NCBI RefSeq assembly: GCF_910589235.1
Contig: NW_025813595.1
Location: 5,720,501 to 5,784,500, forward strand
Length of the DNA: 64,000 nucleotides
Direction: 5' to 3'
Source: Vespa crabro
Lineage: Eukaryota > Arthropoda > Insecta > Hymenoptera > Vespidae
Shown: positions 1 through 16,989 of the stretch, piece by piece
How the letters are laid out: each line of letters starts with the position of its first letter
How positions within the stretch are numbered: position 1 is the stretch's first letter
Notes under the pieces: generated by a model
What the model was told of the DNA's origin: nothing
Database searches by the model: none
What the model saw: only the letters and a program-made list of their open reading frames with translations
Position numbers and translations under genes: made by a program

Positions 1-1126
1 ATATTAATAAGAGCGATAGTAACGTTAATAGTAATAACTATAAATTAGATAATAATGATATTAATGAAAATAACTATAATAAAAATAATAAATATAAAAA
101 TAATAACTATAATAAAAATAACACTAGTAACAATAATAACGATTATTACGATAATAAGGATGGTAATATTGACTATAATAATGATAACAAAGATAATAAC
201 GGTAATAATAAATATTATAATAATATCGATAATAATGTTAATTACGAAAATAACGGTAATAACGATAATAACTATAATAACGAAAATAATAATAATAATA
301 ATAATGATACAAACAAAAATAACAATAATAGCGATTATAATAACAACAACAATAAAGATAATAACGATATTAACAATAATAACGATGAAAATAATAACAA
401 TAATAACGATAATAACGATAATAATAACACTAATAACAATAATATCGACAATAACGATAATTACGATAATTATAATAACAATTATTACGATAATAACGAT
501 AATAAATATAACATTAATAATAATAATAACGATAATGCCGATAATAATTCTAATAATAATAATAATTACAATAATAATAATAACTATAATAACGATAATA
601 ATCATAATAACGATAATAACGATAATAACCATAATAACGATAATAACGATAATAGCGATAATAATAATAATAATAATAATAATATTAACGGTAATATCGA
701 TAATAATAACGATAATGACGACAAAAGTAATAATAATATTAATGGTAATAAAGATAATAACGACAATAACGCATAATAATAATTACAATAATAAAAGTAG
801 CAGTAATAAAAATAATAACGATGATAACGATATTGACGATAATAAAAATAATATTAACAACGATATTATGTATAATAACGATAACATCGAGAATAATAAT
901 AAAAATAATATCGAAAATAACGATAATAGCGATAAAAACGATAATAGCAATATTCATAGCAATAAAAATAAAGATAATATCGATAGTAAAGATAATATCG
1001 ATAATAATTGTAACGAAAATAACGACTATAATAGTAATCATAATTGCTAATAAGGATAAATACGATAACATCAACAATAATAATAGCAATAATATCGATG
1101 ATATCTATAATAACGATAATAATTGT

Positions 1127-1225
1127 AACAATAATATCGATTATAACGATAAGAAATATAATACTATTAACAATAATATCGATTATAACGATAAGAAATA
1201 TAATACTATTAACAATAATATCGAT
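1127..1225. repeat. Exact 42-bp tandem duplication inside the array
   Basis: A 42-bp unit (14 triplets, beginning AACAATAATATCGATTATAA) occupies 1127-1168, is repeated exactly at 1169-1210, and its first 15 bases recur at 1211-1225. The identity of the two units stands out against the diverged surroundings and marks a recent duplication. The unit length is a multiple of three, so triplet phase is kept. Confidence 0.9.
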
Positions 1226-4200
1226 GATAACGATATTAACGATAATTATAATAATTATATATAGATAAAAAGGATTATAACGATAAGAACGAACATAACT
1301 ATAAAAAAGTAAATAACGGCATTATAATAATATTAATAACTATAATGACGTTAATAAAGATAATAACGATAATAATGATAATAACAATAAGACCGATAAT
1401 AATGATACGATCATAACGATTACAGTAATGATAATAATACCGATACTTTCAATAATAACGATAATGACGTTAATAATAAAAATAGTAATACGGAAATAAT
1501 AATTTTAACGACAAAAACGATAATAATGATAATAGAAATAATAATAAAAATAACCATTACAATAATAACGCTAATAACTATAATAATGGGAACAATAATA
1601 ACGATCATAACGTTAATACGGATAATAGTTATAGCAATAATAGCGATAACATCGTTAATGACAATAATCGTATTAATAATGATAATAGTGGTAATAAGGA
1701 TGACAACGAAAATAATAATAACAATAATAAAGATAATAAGAATATAAACGGTAATAGCGACAATAATAATAATAGTAATAACGATAATAACGATATTAAC
1801 GAAAATGAGGATAAAAATAATAGTATTAATAACAATAAGAACAATATTAAAGATAATAAGAACAATAAAGATAGTAACAATAATAATAATAGTAATAACA
1901 ATGTCAATAAAGTTATTAACGATAATAAGGATAATAATAATAACAGTAATAACGATAATAACGATAAAATCGATTATAATAATAACAATAACATCGATAG
2001 TAAAGATATTAATGATAACAATAATAACATTAAATTCGATAATAGCGACAAAAGTAAAAATAATAATACCCATAAAAACGATAATAACGATAATAACAAT
2101 AATTATAATACCAATAATAACGATAATAAAAAATTTTACGATAATAATAATAACGGTAATAACGATAATAACGATAATAAAATTAATATCAATAGAGATA
2201 ATAACAACATTAACGATAATATCGATAATTACGATAATAAAAATAATAATAATAATAGCAATAATAACGATAATAACGATAATAACGATAATAGCGATAA
2301 TACTAATAACGATAATACCGATAATAACAATAATAATTATAAGAATAATATAAATAACGTTGACACTAACGTTAATAACGATAATACTAATAACAATAAT
2401 AACGATAAAAACGATTACATTGATAAGAACGATAATTATATAAAAAATAATAATAATGATAACTATTCTAACGATAATTACGATAATAATAGAAGTAATA
2501 ATAACAATATTAAAAATAGTAAGTATAATGTCGATAATAAAAACAATAATAGTAGAGATAATGACAGTAATAACACTAATAGTCATAAAAACGAAATTAA
2601 CGTTAATAATACATACGACAATAACGATAATGTCGACAATATTAATAACAATATTTACGATAATTTCGATATTAATAATTGTTATAATAACAATAATAAC
2701 AATCATAAAGATAATAGCGATTATAATAATAACGATAATAACAATATCAAGGGCAATAACGATAATAAATTTAATAATAATAATCATATTAAAGATAATA
2801 ACGTTAATAACGATACTAACGATAATATCAATAATAATAATAACGATATTAAGGATAATAACGTTAATAATTGTAACAATATTCACGATAATTTCGACAA
2901 TAATACTAACAACAAAAACAATAATAACGATAATAAAGATAATATTAATAGTATTAATAACGATTATGCCGATAATAACGTTAATAATAATAATAATAAC
3001 AATAATAATAACTATAATAACGATAATAACCATAATAACTATAATAACGATAATAACAATAATAGTAATAATAACAACGAAAATAACGATAATAACGATA
3101 ATAACGATAATGATAATAGTAATAATAACGATAATAATGACAATAACAATAATAATAATAATAGTAACATTAAAATCAATAATAACGATAATAACAATAA
3201 TAATAAGGATAAAAACGATTATAGCGATAATAATAATAATAGTAATAATAATAAAAACGATAATAACTATAATAATAATAATAATAACAACAATAATAAT
3301 AATAATACTATCGACAATAACGATAATAAGGATAATAATAAATAAGATAAAGTCAATAATGATAATAATATTAACAATATTAACGATAATAAAGATAATA
3401 ACGTTAAAATTAATAATAACATTATTAACGATATTAACGATGATAACGATAAAATTTTAACGGTAATGACAATAATTATAATAATAGTAATAACGATAAT
3501 AATCATAATAACGTTAACAATAATAACAATATTAATGGCAATAATAATAATAGAAATAAAAATGATAGCAATAATCCCAGTAGAAATAACATTAATAACC
3601 ATTATAACGAAACTAACGATAATAACGATAACAATAATAACGAATATTACGATAATAACGAGAATAATATAAACGATATAAACGATAATAATAATTATAA
3701 TAATACCGATAAAAGCGATAATAAAACAGATAACAATAAAAATCATAACGATAATAAAGATATTAACGATATAAACGATGATAAGTCCAAAAACTGCGAA
3801 CATAACGATAATTATAATAATTATAATAAAGATAAAAATGATATTAACTATAGTAATGATAATAATTATTACAAAAATAACGATAATAACTATAATAATT
3901 ATAATAATAACAACAATAATAACAATAATAAAGATAATAACGATAATAAGAAAAATAATAATAATAACAATAATAACGATAATAACGATAATAATGTTAA
4001 AAACGATAATAACGATAATAATAACGATAATAAAAATATAACGCCAATGACGATAATAATAATAATTATAATGATAATAACAATAATAATGATAATAATA
4101 ATAATAATAATAATAACGATAATAACGATAAAAGTACAATTAATAATAATACTAATAACTATAATTACGTTAATAACGATTAAATCGATTATAATAATAA

Positions 4201-5249
4201 CCATAATAAATATAATAAGGATAGTAATAATAATATAATAACAATAATAACAATAATAACGATAATAACGATAATAATGATATTAGTAATATTAATAATA
4301 AAGATAATTACGATAATAACCATGCTCACGATAATAATTATAACAATAATAACAATAATAACTATAATAACGATAATAACTAGATTTATAACAATAATAA
4401 TATCTATAATAATGATAAGAACGATTAGAACGATAATATTAATAACAATAATAACAAATATAACGTAAATAACGAAAGAAAACAAAGTAAAATAAGATAA
4501 TAAAGATAATAAATAGAATAACAGTAATAACGATAATAACGACGATAATAATAAAAATGAAAACGATAATAACGCTAATGACAAAAATAACAATAATAAT
4601 AATACCGATAAAAACGATAATGACGTTAATAATAGTAGTAATAATAACAAAAATAACGATAATAGAAACGATAATAACGTTAAAATCGAAAATAGTAAAA
4701 ACAATATGAACGATAAGCACAATAACAATATTAATAATATTAATAATAACAACGATAACATACATAATAACGATAATAGTAATAACAATATTTTCGACAA
4801 TTGTTCTAATAATAATAAAGATAATAACAACAATAACAATAATAATAATTATAATAATAGAGATAATAACGATAATAACGATAATTAGGATAATAATGAT
4901 AATTTCAATAATAATAATAATAATAATAATAATAACGATAATAACGTTTATAACGATAATAAAAATTATAGGAATAATAACAATAACGATAATAATCATA
5001 ATAACGATAATTATAATCATAATAATAATAATAATTATAATAATAAAATAATAATAACAATAATAATCACCACAATAATAATAAAAATAGTAATAATAGT
5101 AATAATAACAATAGTAACGATAATAACACTAATAACGAGAAGAAAAGGAACGATAATAACGAAAATAAGAATAATATATTACAATAATAACGATAACAAA
5201 GACAATACCGATAAAAATAATAATAATAATAATAATAATAATAACGAAA

Positions 5250-5760
5250 ATATGAATAATATTGACGTCAACTATAATAATAATAACAATAATAATAATG
5301 ACGTAAATAATGATAATAACGATGACTACGATAATAATAATAACAATAATAAAAATAATAACGATTATACGGATTATAACAATAAATATATTAACGATAA
5401 TATTAATAATAATAAGAACGATCTTGAAGATAAAACGGTAAAAATGATAATAACTATAATAAGGATAATAACAATAATAACTGTAATAGTAATATCAATA
5501 ATAATGTTAATGATGATAATAAAGGTAATAACTATAATAACGATAATAACAATGAAAATAATAGTAATAATAGAGATGTTAACGTTATTAACGAAAATAA
5601 CGATAATAATAATAACAAAAATAGTGATATATTCGATATTAACTACAATAATAATAATAATATTAACGTAAATATAGATAATTACTGTTTCAAAGCTAAT
5701 AATAATAACAATAATAACCATAAAAACGATATAAACGATAATAACAATAATCATAATGAT
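5250..5760. repeat. Higher-order repeat, partner of 16390-16930
   Basis: This interval aligns with 16390-16930. Landmarks keep a constant offset of 11169 bp from 5372 to about 5695: GATTATAAC at 5372/16541, GATAAAACG at 5429/16598, and ATTAACGTA followed by a CAAAG motif at 5662/16831. Just upstream the offset is 11160 bp and downstream it becomes 11178 bp, each a change of one 9-bp unit. Further upstream (5264/16406) it is 11142 bp. The two segments are diverged copies of one ancestral sequence, not a chance match of simple repeats. Confidence 0.75.
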
Positions 5761-8700
5761 AGTAACAATAACAATAATAATAAGAATAACAATAATAACG
5801 ATAATAACAACAATAATAAAGAGAATAATATCGATAATAATCATAATACCGATAATAATAATAATAACGATTTCAACGTTACTAACGATTATAATAATAA
5901 CATTAATAACGATAATAACATTATCAACGAAAATAACAATAAAGACCTTAATAATAATAATCATAATAAAGATATTACCGATAATGACAACATTAATAAT
6001 TATAACAATAGTAATAATAATAATAATCATAGTAACGATAATATCTATAATAACGATAATAATAATAACGATTGTAACAATAATATCGAAAATTCTAATA
6101 AGAATATTATTGGTAACTTCGATAATAATAATAATAATAATAACGATAATATCGATAATAACGATAATAATGATAATAACGATAATAAAGATAATAAAGA
6201 CAATATCGATTATAACGATAATAATAATAACGATAATGAAGGTAATAATAATAATAACGATAATAATGGAAGAAATAATAACAATATTAAAATTAATAAG
6301 TATAATAACTATAATAACGATAATGAAAATAATAATAATAGTAATAATAATAAAAATAATAACAATAATAACGATAATAAGGATAACAATAAATACGATA
6401 AAGTCGATAATATCGATAATAATATTAACAATATTAACTATAATATCGATAATAATGTTATCAATATTAACGATAATATCGGTAATAATAATAACAATAT
6501 TAAAGATAATATCTATAAACATAATAATAATAATAATAAAGATAATAACGATATTGATTTAAATAAGTATAATGATGATAATTACGATAATAATGATAAT
6601 AATAATAATAATAATAAAGACAATAACGATATTAACGACAATAACGATAATAATGATAACAACAATAAATATAAAAATAATAATAACAATAACAATGATA
6701 ATAACAATAATAATGAGAACTATAATAAAGATAATAACGGTAATAACGATAATTATCATAATAATAATAACAATATTAATGATAATAACAATAATAATTA
6801 TAACAATGAAAACGATAATAATGATAATAATAATAATAATAATGACGATAATAGCTATAATATAAATAACGGTAATAATAATAATAATAATAATAACAAT
6901 AATTACGATAATAACGATACTAAAAATAACAATAATAATTATAATAATAAAAATAACGATTATAACGATAATAAAAATTACATTAAAGACGATAATTATG
7001 ATAATTACGATAATAATGAAAAGAATATAAACAATAACAATAATAACGAAAAATTTATAATAACGATAATAAAAATTATAATATCGATAACAACGATAAT
7101 AATAATTATAGTAATAACAGTAACACTAATAATGATAGTAACGATAATAAACATAACATTAAGAACGAAAATAACTATAATAACGACAATAAAAATAACA
7201 ATAAAAGAAAATAACTGTTATATTATTTATAATAACGATAATAACTTTAAAAAAAAAGTAACTATAATAACAATGATATTAATAACGTTAAAAACAATAT
7301 TATAGTTAATAACGATAATAATAGTAAGAACAATAACAATAATAACAATAATAATAATAAAATTAATTACGCCAAATATGATAACAACGAAAATAATAAA
7401 ATTAATAATAACTATAATTACGATAATAAAGATAATAATTGTAGTAATAATAATAATAATAACGATAATAAAGTTAATAACGAAAATAACGACTAAAATA
7501 TTAACGATAATATCAATAATATCGATAATAATAATGACACTACTAACGATAATAACGATAAAAATAATATTAATAACAATAGTAACGAAATTAACGATAC
7601 TAACGATAATAATAAAAACAATATTAACGAAAATAAAGATAATAAAGATAATAACTATAATAATAATAGTAGTAACAGAAATAATATCTATAATTACGAT
7701 AATAACGATAATAACGTTCATAACAATAATAATAATAGTAATAATAACGATGATAACGACAATAACTATAATAATAATATTAATAATAATAATAATAACA
7801 ATAATGATTATAATAATAATAACAATTCTAACGATAAAAACGATAATAATAATAGTAATATTATCCATAATAACGCTAATAACGATAATAAAAACAACAT
7901 CAATATCGATAATAACGTTTATTACGATAATAAAAATACTAATAATAGCAATAATAATAATAATAACGATAAAAAATATAACATCAATAACGACAATAAA
8001 GATATTAACGAAAATAAAAATAATAATAATAACATTAATATCGATAATAACGCGAGGAACCATAATAACGACAATAATAGTAATAAAAATAAAAATGATA
8101 ACTATGTTAACGATTATAACTATAATAATAATTACAATAATAACTATAATAACGAAAATAAAGATATTAATAATAACGATAATATGGATAATAGCAATAA
8201 TAATAATAACGATAATAAAAATAATAGTAGTAACAATAAAATCGATAATAATAATTATAATAAATAGAATAATAACAGCAAAAATAATTATAATAACGGT
8301 AATAACAATAATAATAATAACAATAATGACAATAGTAACGATAATATCGATAATGATAATAATAATAATGACGATAATAACGACATTAATTCAAAATTAT
8401 ATTTAAAATTATAACAGTAGTAATAATAGCAATAATAACGATGGTAACGATAATGACGATAATGATTATAATATTAATAAGGATATTAAGTATGATAACG
8501 TTGACATCGATAAAAATAATAACATTAATATTGATAATAACGATAATAACGATAATAATAATAATAATAATGACGATAATAGTGATAATAACTATCATAA
8601 TAATAATAACAGTCACAATATTAATAATAACAATAATAACGATAATATCAATAATAATGATAATAACGATAATAACGATAATAATGACAATAAAAATAAT

Positions 8701-11700
8701 ATTAAGTACGATAATAACGGTAATAAAGAGAATAACGGTAATAACGATAATAGCGATGATAATAATAACGATAACTAATATAACAATAATAAGAATAATA
8801 AAGATAATTACGATAAATATAATAATAATAATTACAATAATATCTATAACATCTATAATAACGATATTAGTAATAACAATAATAAAGACACTAACGTTAC
8901 TAAAGATATTAAAGATAATAATAATAATAATATTAATAATAATAATAATAATAATAATAATTATTATTATTATAATAGTAATAATAATAAAGATAATAAA
9001 GAAAATTACTATAATAACGATAATGTCGTTAATAATAATACTATTACAACGATAATAATAATAACTATTAAAAATGTAATAACACTAATAAGGAAATTAA
9101 CATTAATAAAAAAACATTAATAACAATAATATAGATAATATCGTTAATTACGATAATAATAATAAAAATAATAACGATAATAGGATAATAAAGATAATAA
9201 TAATATCAGTAATATCGATAACAACAATAATAATGATAATTACAATAATTGTGTATCCATAATAATGATTATAACGATAAGAACGATAATTATAATAACA
9301 ATAATAGCAAGAATAATGATAATTATAGTAGTAATAATAATAATAATACCGATAATAATGATAATATCGATAGTAATAGAAGTATTAATAATAATAATAA
9401 CAATAATAACGATAATAGCGATAATAATAAATATAATAATAACGATAATAAAGATATCAATGATAATAATGATAATAACGATAATGATAATAACGATATT
9501 ACCAATAATTTCGATAATAATAATAATAACAATAATGACGATTATAACGATAATATCGATAATAATATAGATAATAATAATAATATTAAAAATAATTACA
9601 AGAAAATGACGATTTACCTGTAATAGCGATATTAATAATAACGATAATATCGATAATAATAATAATAATAATAATAATAATAGCAATAATGACCTTAATA
9701 AAGATCATAACGATAACAATGATACGATAATAACGATAATAGTAATAATAATATCGATAGTAATAATAATTACAATAATGACGATTATAGCGATTATAAT
9801 GAAAATAACGTTAATAATGCTAATAATAAGAGCGATAATAACGATAATAACAATAATAATGATAATAATAGATGTAATAATTACAATATTGACAATAATA
9901 AAGATAATAACAATAATAATAGTAGTAATAATAATAATAATAACATTATTAACAATAATAACGATAATAACTATATTATCCATAATAATAATAATAATAT
10001 TATCGATTATAACGGTAATAACGATAATAACTTTAATAATAATTAAATTAATAACGATAATAACGTTTATAATGTAAATAATAATAGCAATAATAACGAT
10101 AATAAGGATAGTAATAATAATAATAGTAATGAAAATAATATCGAAAATAACGGTAATAACGATTTCGAAGATAGTAATAATAATTATAACGATAATAGCG
10201 ATATCAATGATAATAACGATGACAACGATAAAATAATAACCATAATACCGATAATAATGGAAATAACGACTATAATTATATTAATAATAATAATAAATAT
10301 AATAATAACGATAAAAACGATAATAACGATAATAACGATATTAATAAAAATAATGATAAATATAACAATAATAACGATAGTAATGAAAACAAAATTTTAA
10401 TAATAAAGATAATTTCTTTAATAGTGATAATAATAATAACGATAATGATGATAAAATTATAATAACAATAATAATAATAATATTGATATTAACAATAATA
10501 ACAATAACAACGACAATAGTGATAAAATATTAATAATAAAATAGAAAAAAAGGTTAATAACGATGACAACGATAATTATAATAACAATATTAACGACAAT
10601 AACTATAATAACGATTATACGAATTATAATAATAACGGTAATGACAATAATAACCATAATAATGATAGTAACTATAATAACGATTACAACAATAATAACG
10701 ATAACAATAATAACGATAATACCTATAATAAAGATAATTGAAATAATAATAATAGTAATAATATAGATGATAACAATAATAACGATTGTAATGATTATAA
10801 CGATAATAATATTAATAATTTTAACATAAATAACGTTAATAACGATAATTATTTTAATAGAAGTAATAATAACAATATCAACAATGTTTGCAATAAAAAT
10901 GATAGTAAGGATAATAATGGTGGTAACAATTAAAGTAATGACAGTAATAACGATAATAACAATAATAAGGATAATAATAATATCGATAATAACGATAGTA
11001 GTCATACAATATCGATAGTAAAAATAATGACGATAATAACGAAAATACCGATAATATTGATAATGATAATAACAATAATAAAAATAATAGTAATAATATT
11101 AATATCAAAAAGAATAATAATTGCGATAATGACTATAATAACGATAATAATAATAACGATAATGACGATGATAATAATAACTATAATAAACTTAATAACG
11201 ATAATAATAATAATAATAATAATAATAACGATAATTACGATATCAATGATAATAACGATAATAACAATAATAATGATAATTATAATATCGATAATAACGA
11301 TAGTAACGACAATAATAATAATAATAGTAAAGTTAAAAGAGATAATAACTATGTCAACGAAAATAATAATAACAATAATATCAATAAAAACGATAATAAC
11401 GTTAATAATAATAATTATAATAATAATAAAGATAATAATAATAATAATAATAACATTAATAACGATAATAACGATAATAGCGATAATAATTATAAAAATT
11501 ATAATAATTATAACGAAAATATCAATAATAACGATAATTATGATATTAATAATAATAATAATATCGATAATAATTATTATAACCATAATAACTATGTTAA
11601 CGATAAAAACGACAGTAGTATTAATTATAATAATGAAAATATTAATAACGTTCATGACGATAAAAGCGATAATAGTAGCAGTAGTAATATCAATAATAAC

Positions 11701-11995
11701 AATAATATCGATAATAAAGATAATAACGATAACAATATTAACGATTATAACGACAACAGTAATGGTAATAATAACAATTATAACGATAATAACGATAATA
11801 TCGATAACAACAATAATAACAATAATAATGATAATAACAATAATAATAATAATAATAATAATAGTAATAAAAATAAAGACAATAATATGTAATGTATGTA
11901 TAATAACGATGATATTAGAGGTAATGTTACGAATAATAACAATAATAACGGTACTAACGATTATGAAGATAACAATATTATTGATAATAACGTTA

Positions 11996-12000
<5 letters not shown>

Positions 12001-12054
<54 letters not shown>
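12001..12054. repeat. Pure (AAT)18 tract
   Basis: Eighteen uninterrupted AAT triplets. Similar pure tracts lie at 21469-21519 (17 units) and 25246-25302 (19 units). Shorter ones lie near 45413-45451, 45505-45548, 49336-49372 and 61790-61829. They are local homogenisations of the array by slippage and are likely to vary in length between individuals. Confidence 0.95.
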
Positions 12055-12057
<3 letters not shown>

Positions 12058-15000
12058 GATAATAACGATAATAACGATAATAACGAAAATATCTATAATA
12101 ACGATAAATGCGATAGTAACGAATATAATAATAACGATAACAACGATATTAGTTGTAATATTAATAACAATAATAACAATATTTACGATACTAATTATAA
12201 TAATAATGAAGATAATAACGATAGTAACAATAATAATAATAATAATAATAACAATATTAATGATAATATCAAAAATTATAAAAATAATAATAGCAAAAAC
12301 AACGATAATAAAGATAATAACGATAATAATAATAACGATGTTAACGATAAGAATAATAATAAAATATTGATAGTAATAATAATAACGACAAATACGATAA
12401 TAACAATAATAATAAAAACGATAATGACGACGGTAATAATAACGATCATAACGTTAATAACGATTATAATAATAATAATAGCAATAATAACGATATTAAC
12501 GAAAATAGTAATAACAATAGTAAAGAAAACAACGATAATAACATTAATAATAAAATTAATAATAAGGAATGTAAGTATAATAACGATGACAATTATAATA
12601 TTAATAACAATAATAACGATAATAACGATAATAATGATAATAACGATAATAATAATACTAATAATAACAATAACAACGACATTAATGGCAATAACGATAA
12701 TAACGTTAATATTAATAATCAAATAAAAGAGAATAGCGATAATAACATATTAACGATAATAGTGATAATAATTATGATAATAAGAAAAATATTGTTAATA
12801 ATTGTAAAAATATTCACGATAATATCGATAATAATAATAACAAAAAAAAACACTAATAACGATAATAACTATTATAAAATTTATAATAATAACGATAATA
12901 ACAAGGATAACGATAATAATGAAAATAACGATATTAACGATAATAACAATGATAATAATAGTAATAATAAAGGTAATAACGAAAAAAAAGGTTCTAACGA
13001 TAATAATAATGACAAGAATAACGGTAATAATGACTATGATGATAAGAAAGATTATAAAACTAATAATAATAAAAATAATAACGACAATAACGATACTAAT
13101 GATAATAATAGAAGTAGTAATAACAATATTAAGAATTATAACTATAATAACGATTATAACGATAGTAGTAGTAATAATAACAACAATAATAACAATAATA
13201 ACGATAATAACGTTAACAATGATAATAAAGATGTCAACAATAATATTAATAGAAAAAATTAAGATAATAACAATAATAACTATAATAAAGATAATAACGA
13301 TAATAACGATAATAATAGTAGTAATATTAACAATATTAACAATAATATCGATAATAATAAGTAATAACAATAATAACGATAAAAACGATTTTAATAATAA
13401 TAGTAATGATGATAATTTCGATAATAACAATATTAATAATAACAATAATAACTATAATAACGATAATAACGATTATTACAATAATAATAATAATAGCAAT
13501 AATAAAGATAATAGAGGTAATAACGACAAAATAATAATAATAATAATAACGATAATAACGGTAATAACAATAATAATAATAGAAAAATAACAATAATATC
13601 AATAATAACGATAATAAAGATAATAACTATTATATCGATAATAATAAATACGATAATATCGTAATCTGCGATAAAAATAATAACAATATTAAATATAATA
13701 TCGATAATAATAACAATAATATTGACGATAATGTCGATAATAATAATAACATTAATAACAGGAATAGCGGTAATAACGATAATATCGATAATAATAATAC
13801 TAAAGATAATGAAAATAATAATAATAACAATAATATCAATAATAAAGATAATAACGTAATAACGATAATAATAGTAATATTAACAATAATAACAATATTA
13901 ACGATAATTTCGATAATAATATTAATAACAATAATAATAAAGAGAATAATAAAGAAAATAGAGATTATAATAATAAAGATTAGAAAATTAATAATGACAA
14001 TAATGATTATAGCAATAATAACGACAATAACGGTAATGAAAATAACAATAATAACTATATTAAATATAATAGTAATAATTATATTAACGATAACAACGAT
14101 AACAACATTAATAATAATAAACGAAAAAATTAATAATAATAACGAAAGTAAGTATCATAACGCTGCCGTCGATAATAATAATAAAAATAATAACGATAAT
14201 AACGATAATAACGATAATAACGATAATAATAATAATCATATTAAAGAAAATAATGATAATAACGATACTAACGATAATAGCAATAATAATAATAACAACA
14301 AAAACAATATTAACTATAATAACTTTAATAACAATTACAATAATGACGTTAAAAGCGAAAACAACATTAATGATGAAAATAGCGATAATAACTATAATAA
14401 CAATGATAATAATAGTAATAATAAGGATAATAACGATGTAAAATATTCTAACAATAATAATAATAACAACAATAATGATAGTAACGATTATGATAATAAG
14501 ATCGATAATAATATTAATAATAATAAAAATAGTAACGACAATAACGATAATAACGATAATAATAAAATTAATAATTACAATATTATGAATAATAACTATA
14601 GGAACGATAGTGAGAATAATACTATTAGTAAAAAAGGAATAATTATAATATCGATAAAAACGATTTTAACGATAACAATAATGACGATAATTACGATAAT
14701 ATCGATAATAATAATAACAATATTAAGGATAATATCGATAATAATAATAACAATAATATCTTTAATACCGAAAATAACGTTGAATCGTTAATAAAAATAA
14801 CGATAATAATGGTAATATGGAAAAAAACAATAACGATATTAATGATAATATTGAAAATATTAAAGATAATAATGATAATAATTTAAAAACGATAATAATT
14901 ATCATAGTAATAGTAGTAATAACGATAATAACGATATTAAAAAAAAAATAATAACGATAATATAGATAATAATAATAAAACTAATGACGTTAATAACTAT

Positions 15001-16194
15001 AATAACGATAATAACGGTAAAAATAATAAAATTAATAACACTAATAACAATAATAAAGATAATAATATTATTAATAACAACGATAATAACGATTATAATG
15101 TAAATAATAATAATAACAATATCGATAATAACGATAATAACGGTAATAACGGTAATAATAATAGTAATAATATCAATAATAACAATAATAACGATAATAA
15201 CGATAATAACAATAATAATAATAATTATAGCGACATTATTAACTATAATAAATATAATAACGATATGGTATTAACGATTAAGACGACAATAGTAGAAATA
15301 GTAATAACGATAATAAAGATAATAACTGGAATAAAAATAATAATAATAAAGATAATAACGATATTATCGAAAATAACGATAAAAGCAATAAGAATAATAA
15401 TAATAACAATAACAACAATAATAACGATAATAAACATAATAACAGTAACGATAATACGACAATAACAATAACAAAAATAATAACGATAATAACGATAACA
15501 ACAATAATAACGATAATAAGTATATTAACGATATCAATAATAACGAAAATAAAGTTCATTTCGAAATTATAAATACCAATATTAAAGATAATAACGATAT
15601 TATCGAAAATATCGATAATAACGATAATAGTAATAACAATAATAACGATAATAACGATAATAGCGATTATAACGATAATAATGACAGTAATAATAATAAT
15701 ATTAACGATCACAACGAAAATAATAATAATAATAGTAATAATATTAACAATAATAACAGTAATAACGATAAAAGAGATAATAACGATAATTACGGTAATA
15801 ACAATTATAATAATAACGATAAAAGCGATAATATTTGTAATAATAATAACGATAATATCGACAAAAATAATAATAATAACACTAACAATATTAATAATAG
15901 CAATAGTAAATATAATAACGATTATGTCGATAATAATAAAAATAAATTTAACGATAGCACCGATAATAAAGGTAATAACGATATTAATAGTAGTAAAAAT
16001 ATAGGTAATAACGATAATAAGAATTATAACATTAAAGTTAATAACGGTAAAACGACATTAACGATAATAACAATTACAATTATAAAGATAATATTGAAAA
16101 TAACGATAATGTCGATAATAAGGACAATAATAATAATAATAATAATAACAATAATATCGATAATAACGATAATAACGATCATAACGAAAATAAT

Positions 16195-16290
16195 AATAAT
16201 AATAATAATATCGTTAATTAGGTTGATTAAGAAAATAACGGAAATAACCACAATATCGGCAAAATAGATAATTAACGATATAATAGATAA
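16195..16290. repeat. Higher-order repeat, partner of 63840-63935 and 63025-63060
   Basis: The interval contains an unusual block, TCGTTAATTAGGTTGATTAA, followed by ATATCGGCAAAATAGATAAT. The same block recurs at 63857-63918 as a diverged copy with a constant offset of 47645 bp at four landmarks (16212, 16221, 16257, 16267). A shorter related copy (ATGGTTAATTAAGAAAATAA) starts at 63030. The two far copies lie on opposite sides of both retrotransposon insertions. Confidence 0.75.
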
Positions 16291-16389
16291 TAACGAAAGT
16301 AACGAAAATAACAATAATAACGACATTAAATATAATAATAATTACATTAATAACGATACCAACGATAAAAGTAATAATAATAATAACGA

Positions 16390-16930
16390 AAATAAGGATA
16401 ATAATGATGTCAACGATAATAATAATAACAATAATAAGGATAATAACAATATTAATAATGAAGTAAATAAGGATAATATCGAAGACAACGATAATAATAA
16501 TAACAATAATAAAGATAATAACGATAATAACTATTATACTGATTATAACATTAAGGATATAGACGATAATAGTAATAATAATAAGAAAAATAATAAAGAT
16601 AAAACGATAAAAATGATAATAACTTAAATAACGAAAATAACAATAATAAATGTAATAATAATAACAGTATTAACGTTAATGATGACAATAAATAAAATGA
16701 ATTTAATAACTATAATAGCAATGAAAATAATGGTAATAATACATATATTAAAGTTAGTAACGATAATAAAGATAATAATAATAACAATAATAACAATAAA
16801 TACGACAATAACGACAATAATAATAATAATATTAACGTAAATAGAGATAATTATTATTTCAAAGATAATAATAATAACAATAATAACGATAACAACGATA
16901 AAAACGATTATAGTAATCAAAATAATAACG
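16390..16930. repeat. Higher-order repeat, partner of 5250-5760
   Basis: This is the second copy of the duplicated array segment described at 5250-5760. The longest indel-free alignment runs from about 16541 to 16864 at an offset of 11169 bp. Shared landmarks include the run AAAACGATAAAAATGATAAT near 16600 and ATTAACGTAAATAGAGATAA at 16831. The flanking offsets differ by exactly 9 bp, one array unit. Confidence 0.75.
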
Positions 16931-16956
16931 TAAATAAGGATTATAACTATAACAAC

Positions 16957-16989
<33 letters not shown>

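Noticed and set aside
11896..12360. Poly-Asn/Asp frames suggesting a Dictyostelium- or Plasmodium-like low-complexity gene
   Set aside because: There are no non-repetitive flanking exons, the frame switches every few hundred bases across tens of kb, and the embedded R1-clade elements point to an arthropod.
14798..14930. Possible higher-order copy at 44700-44860
   Set aside because: Only a stretch of about 35 bp (GATAATAATTTAAAAACGAT type) matches well. This is too short to separate from chance similarity of array sequence.
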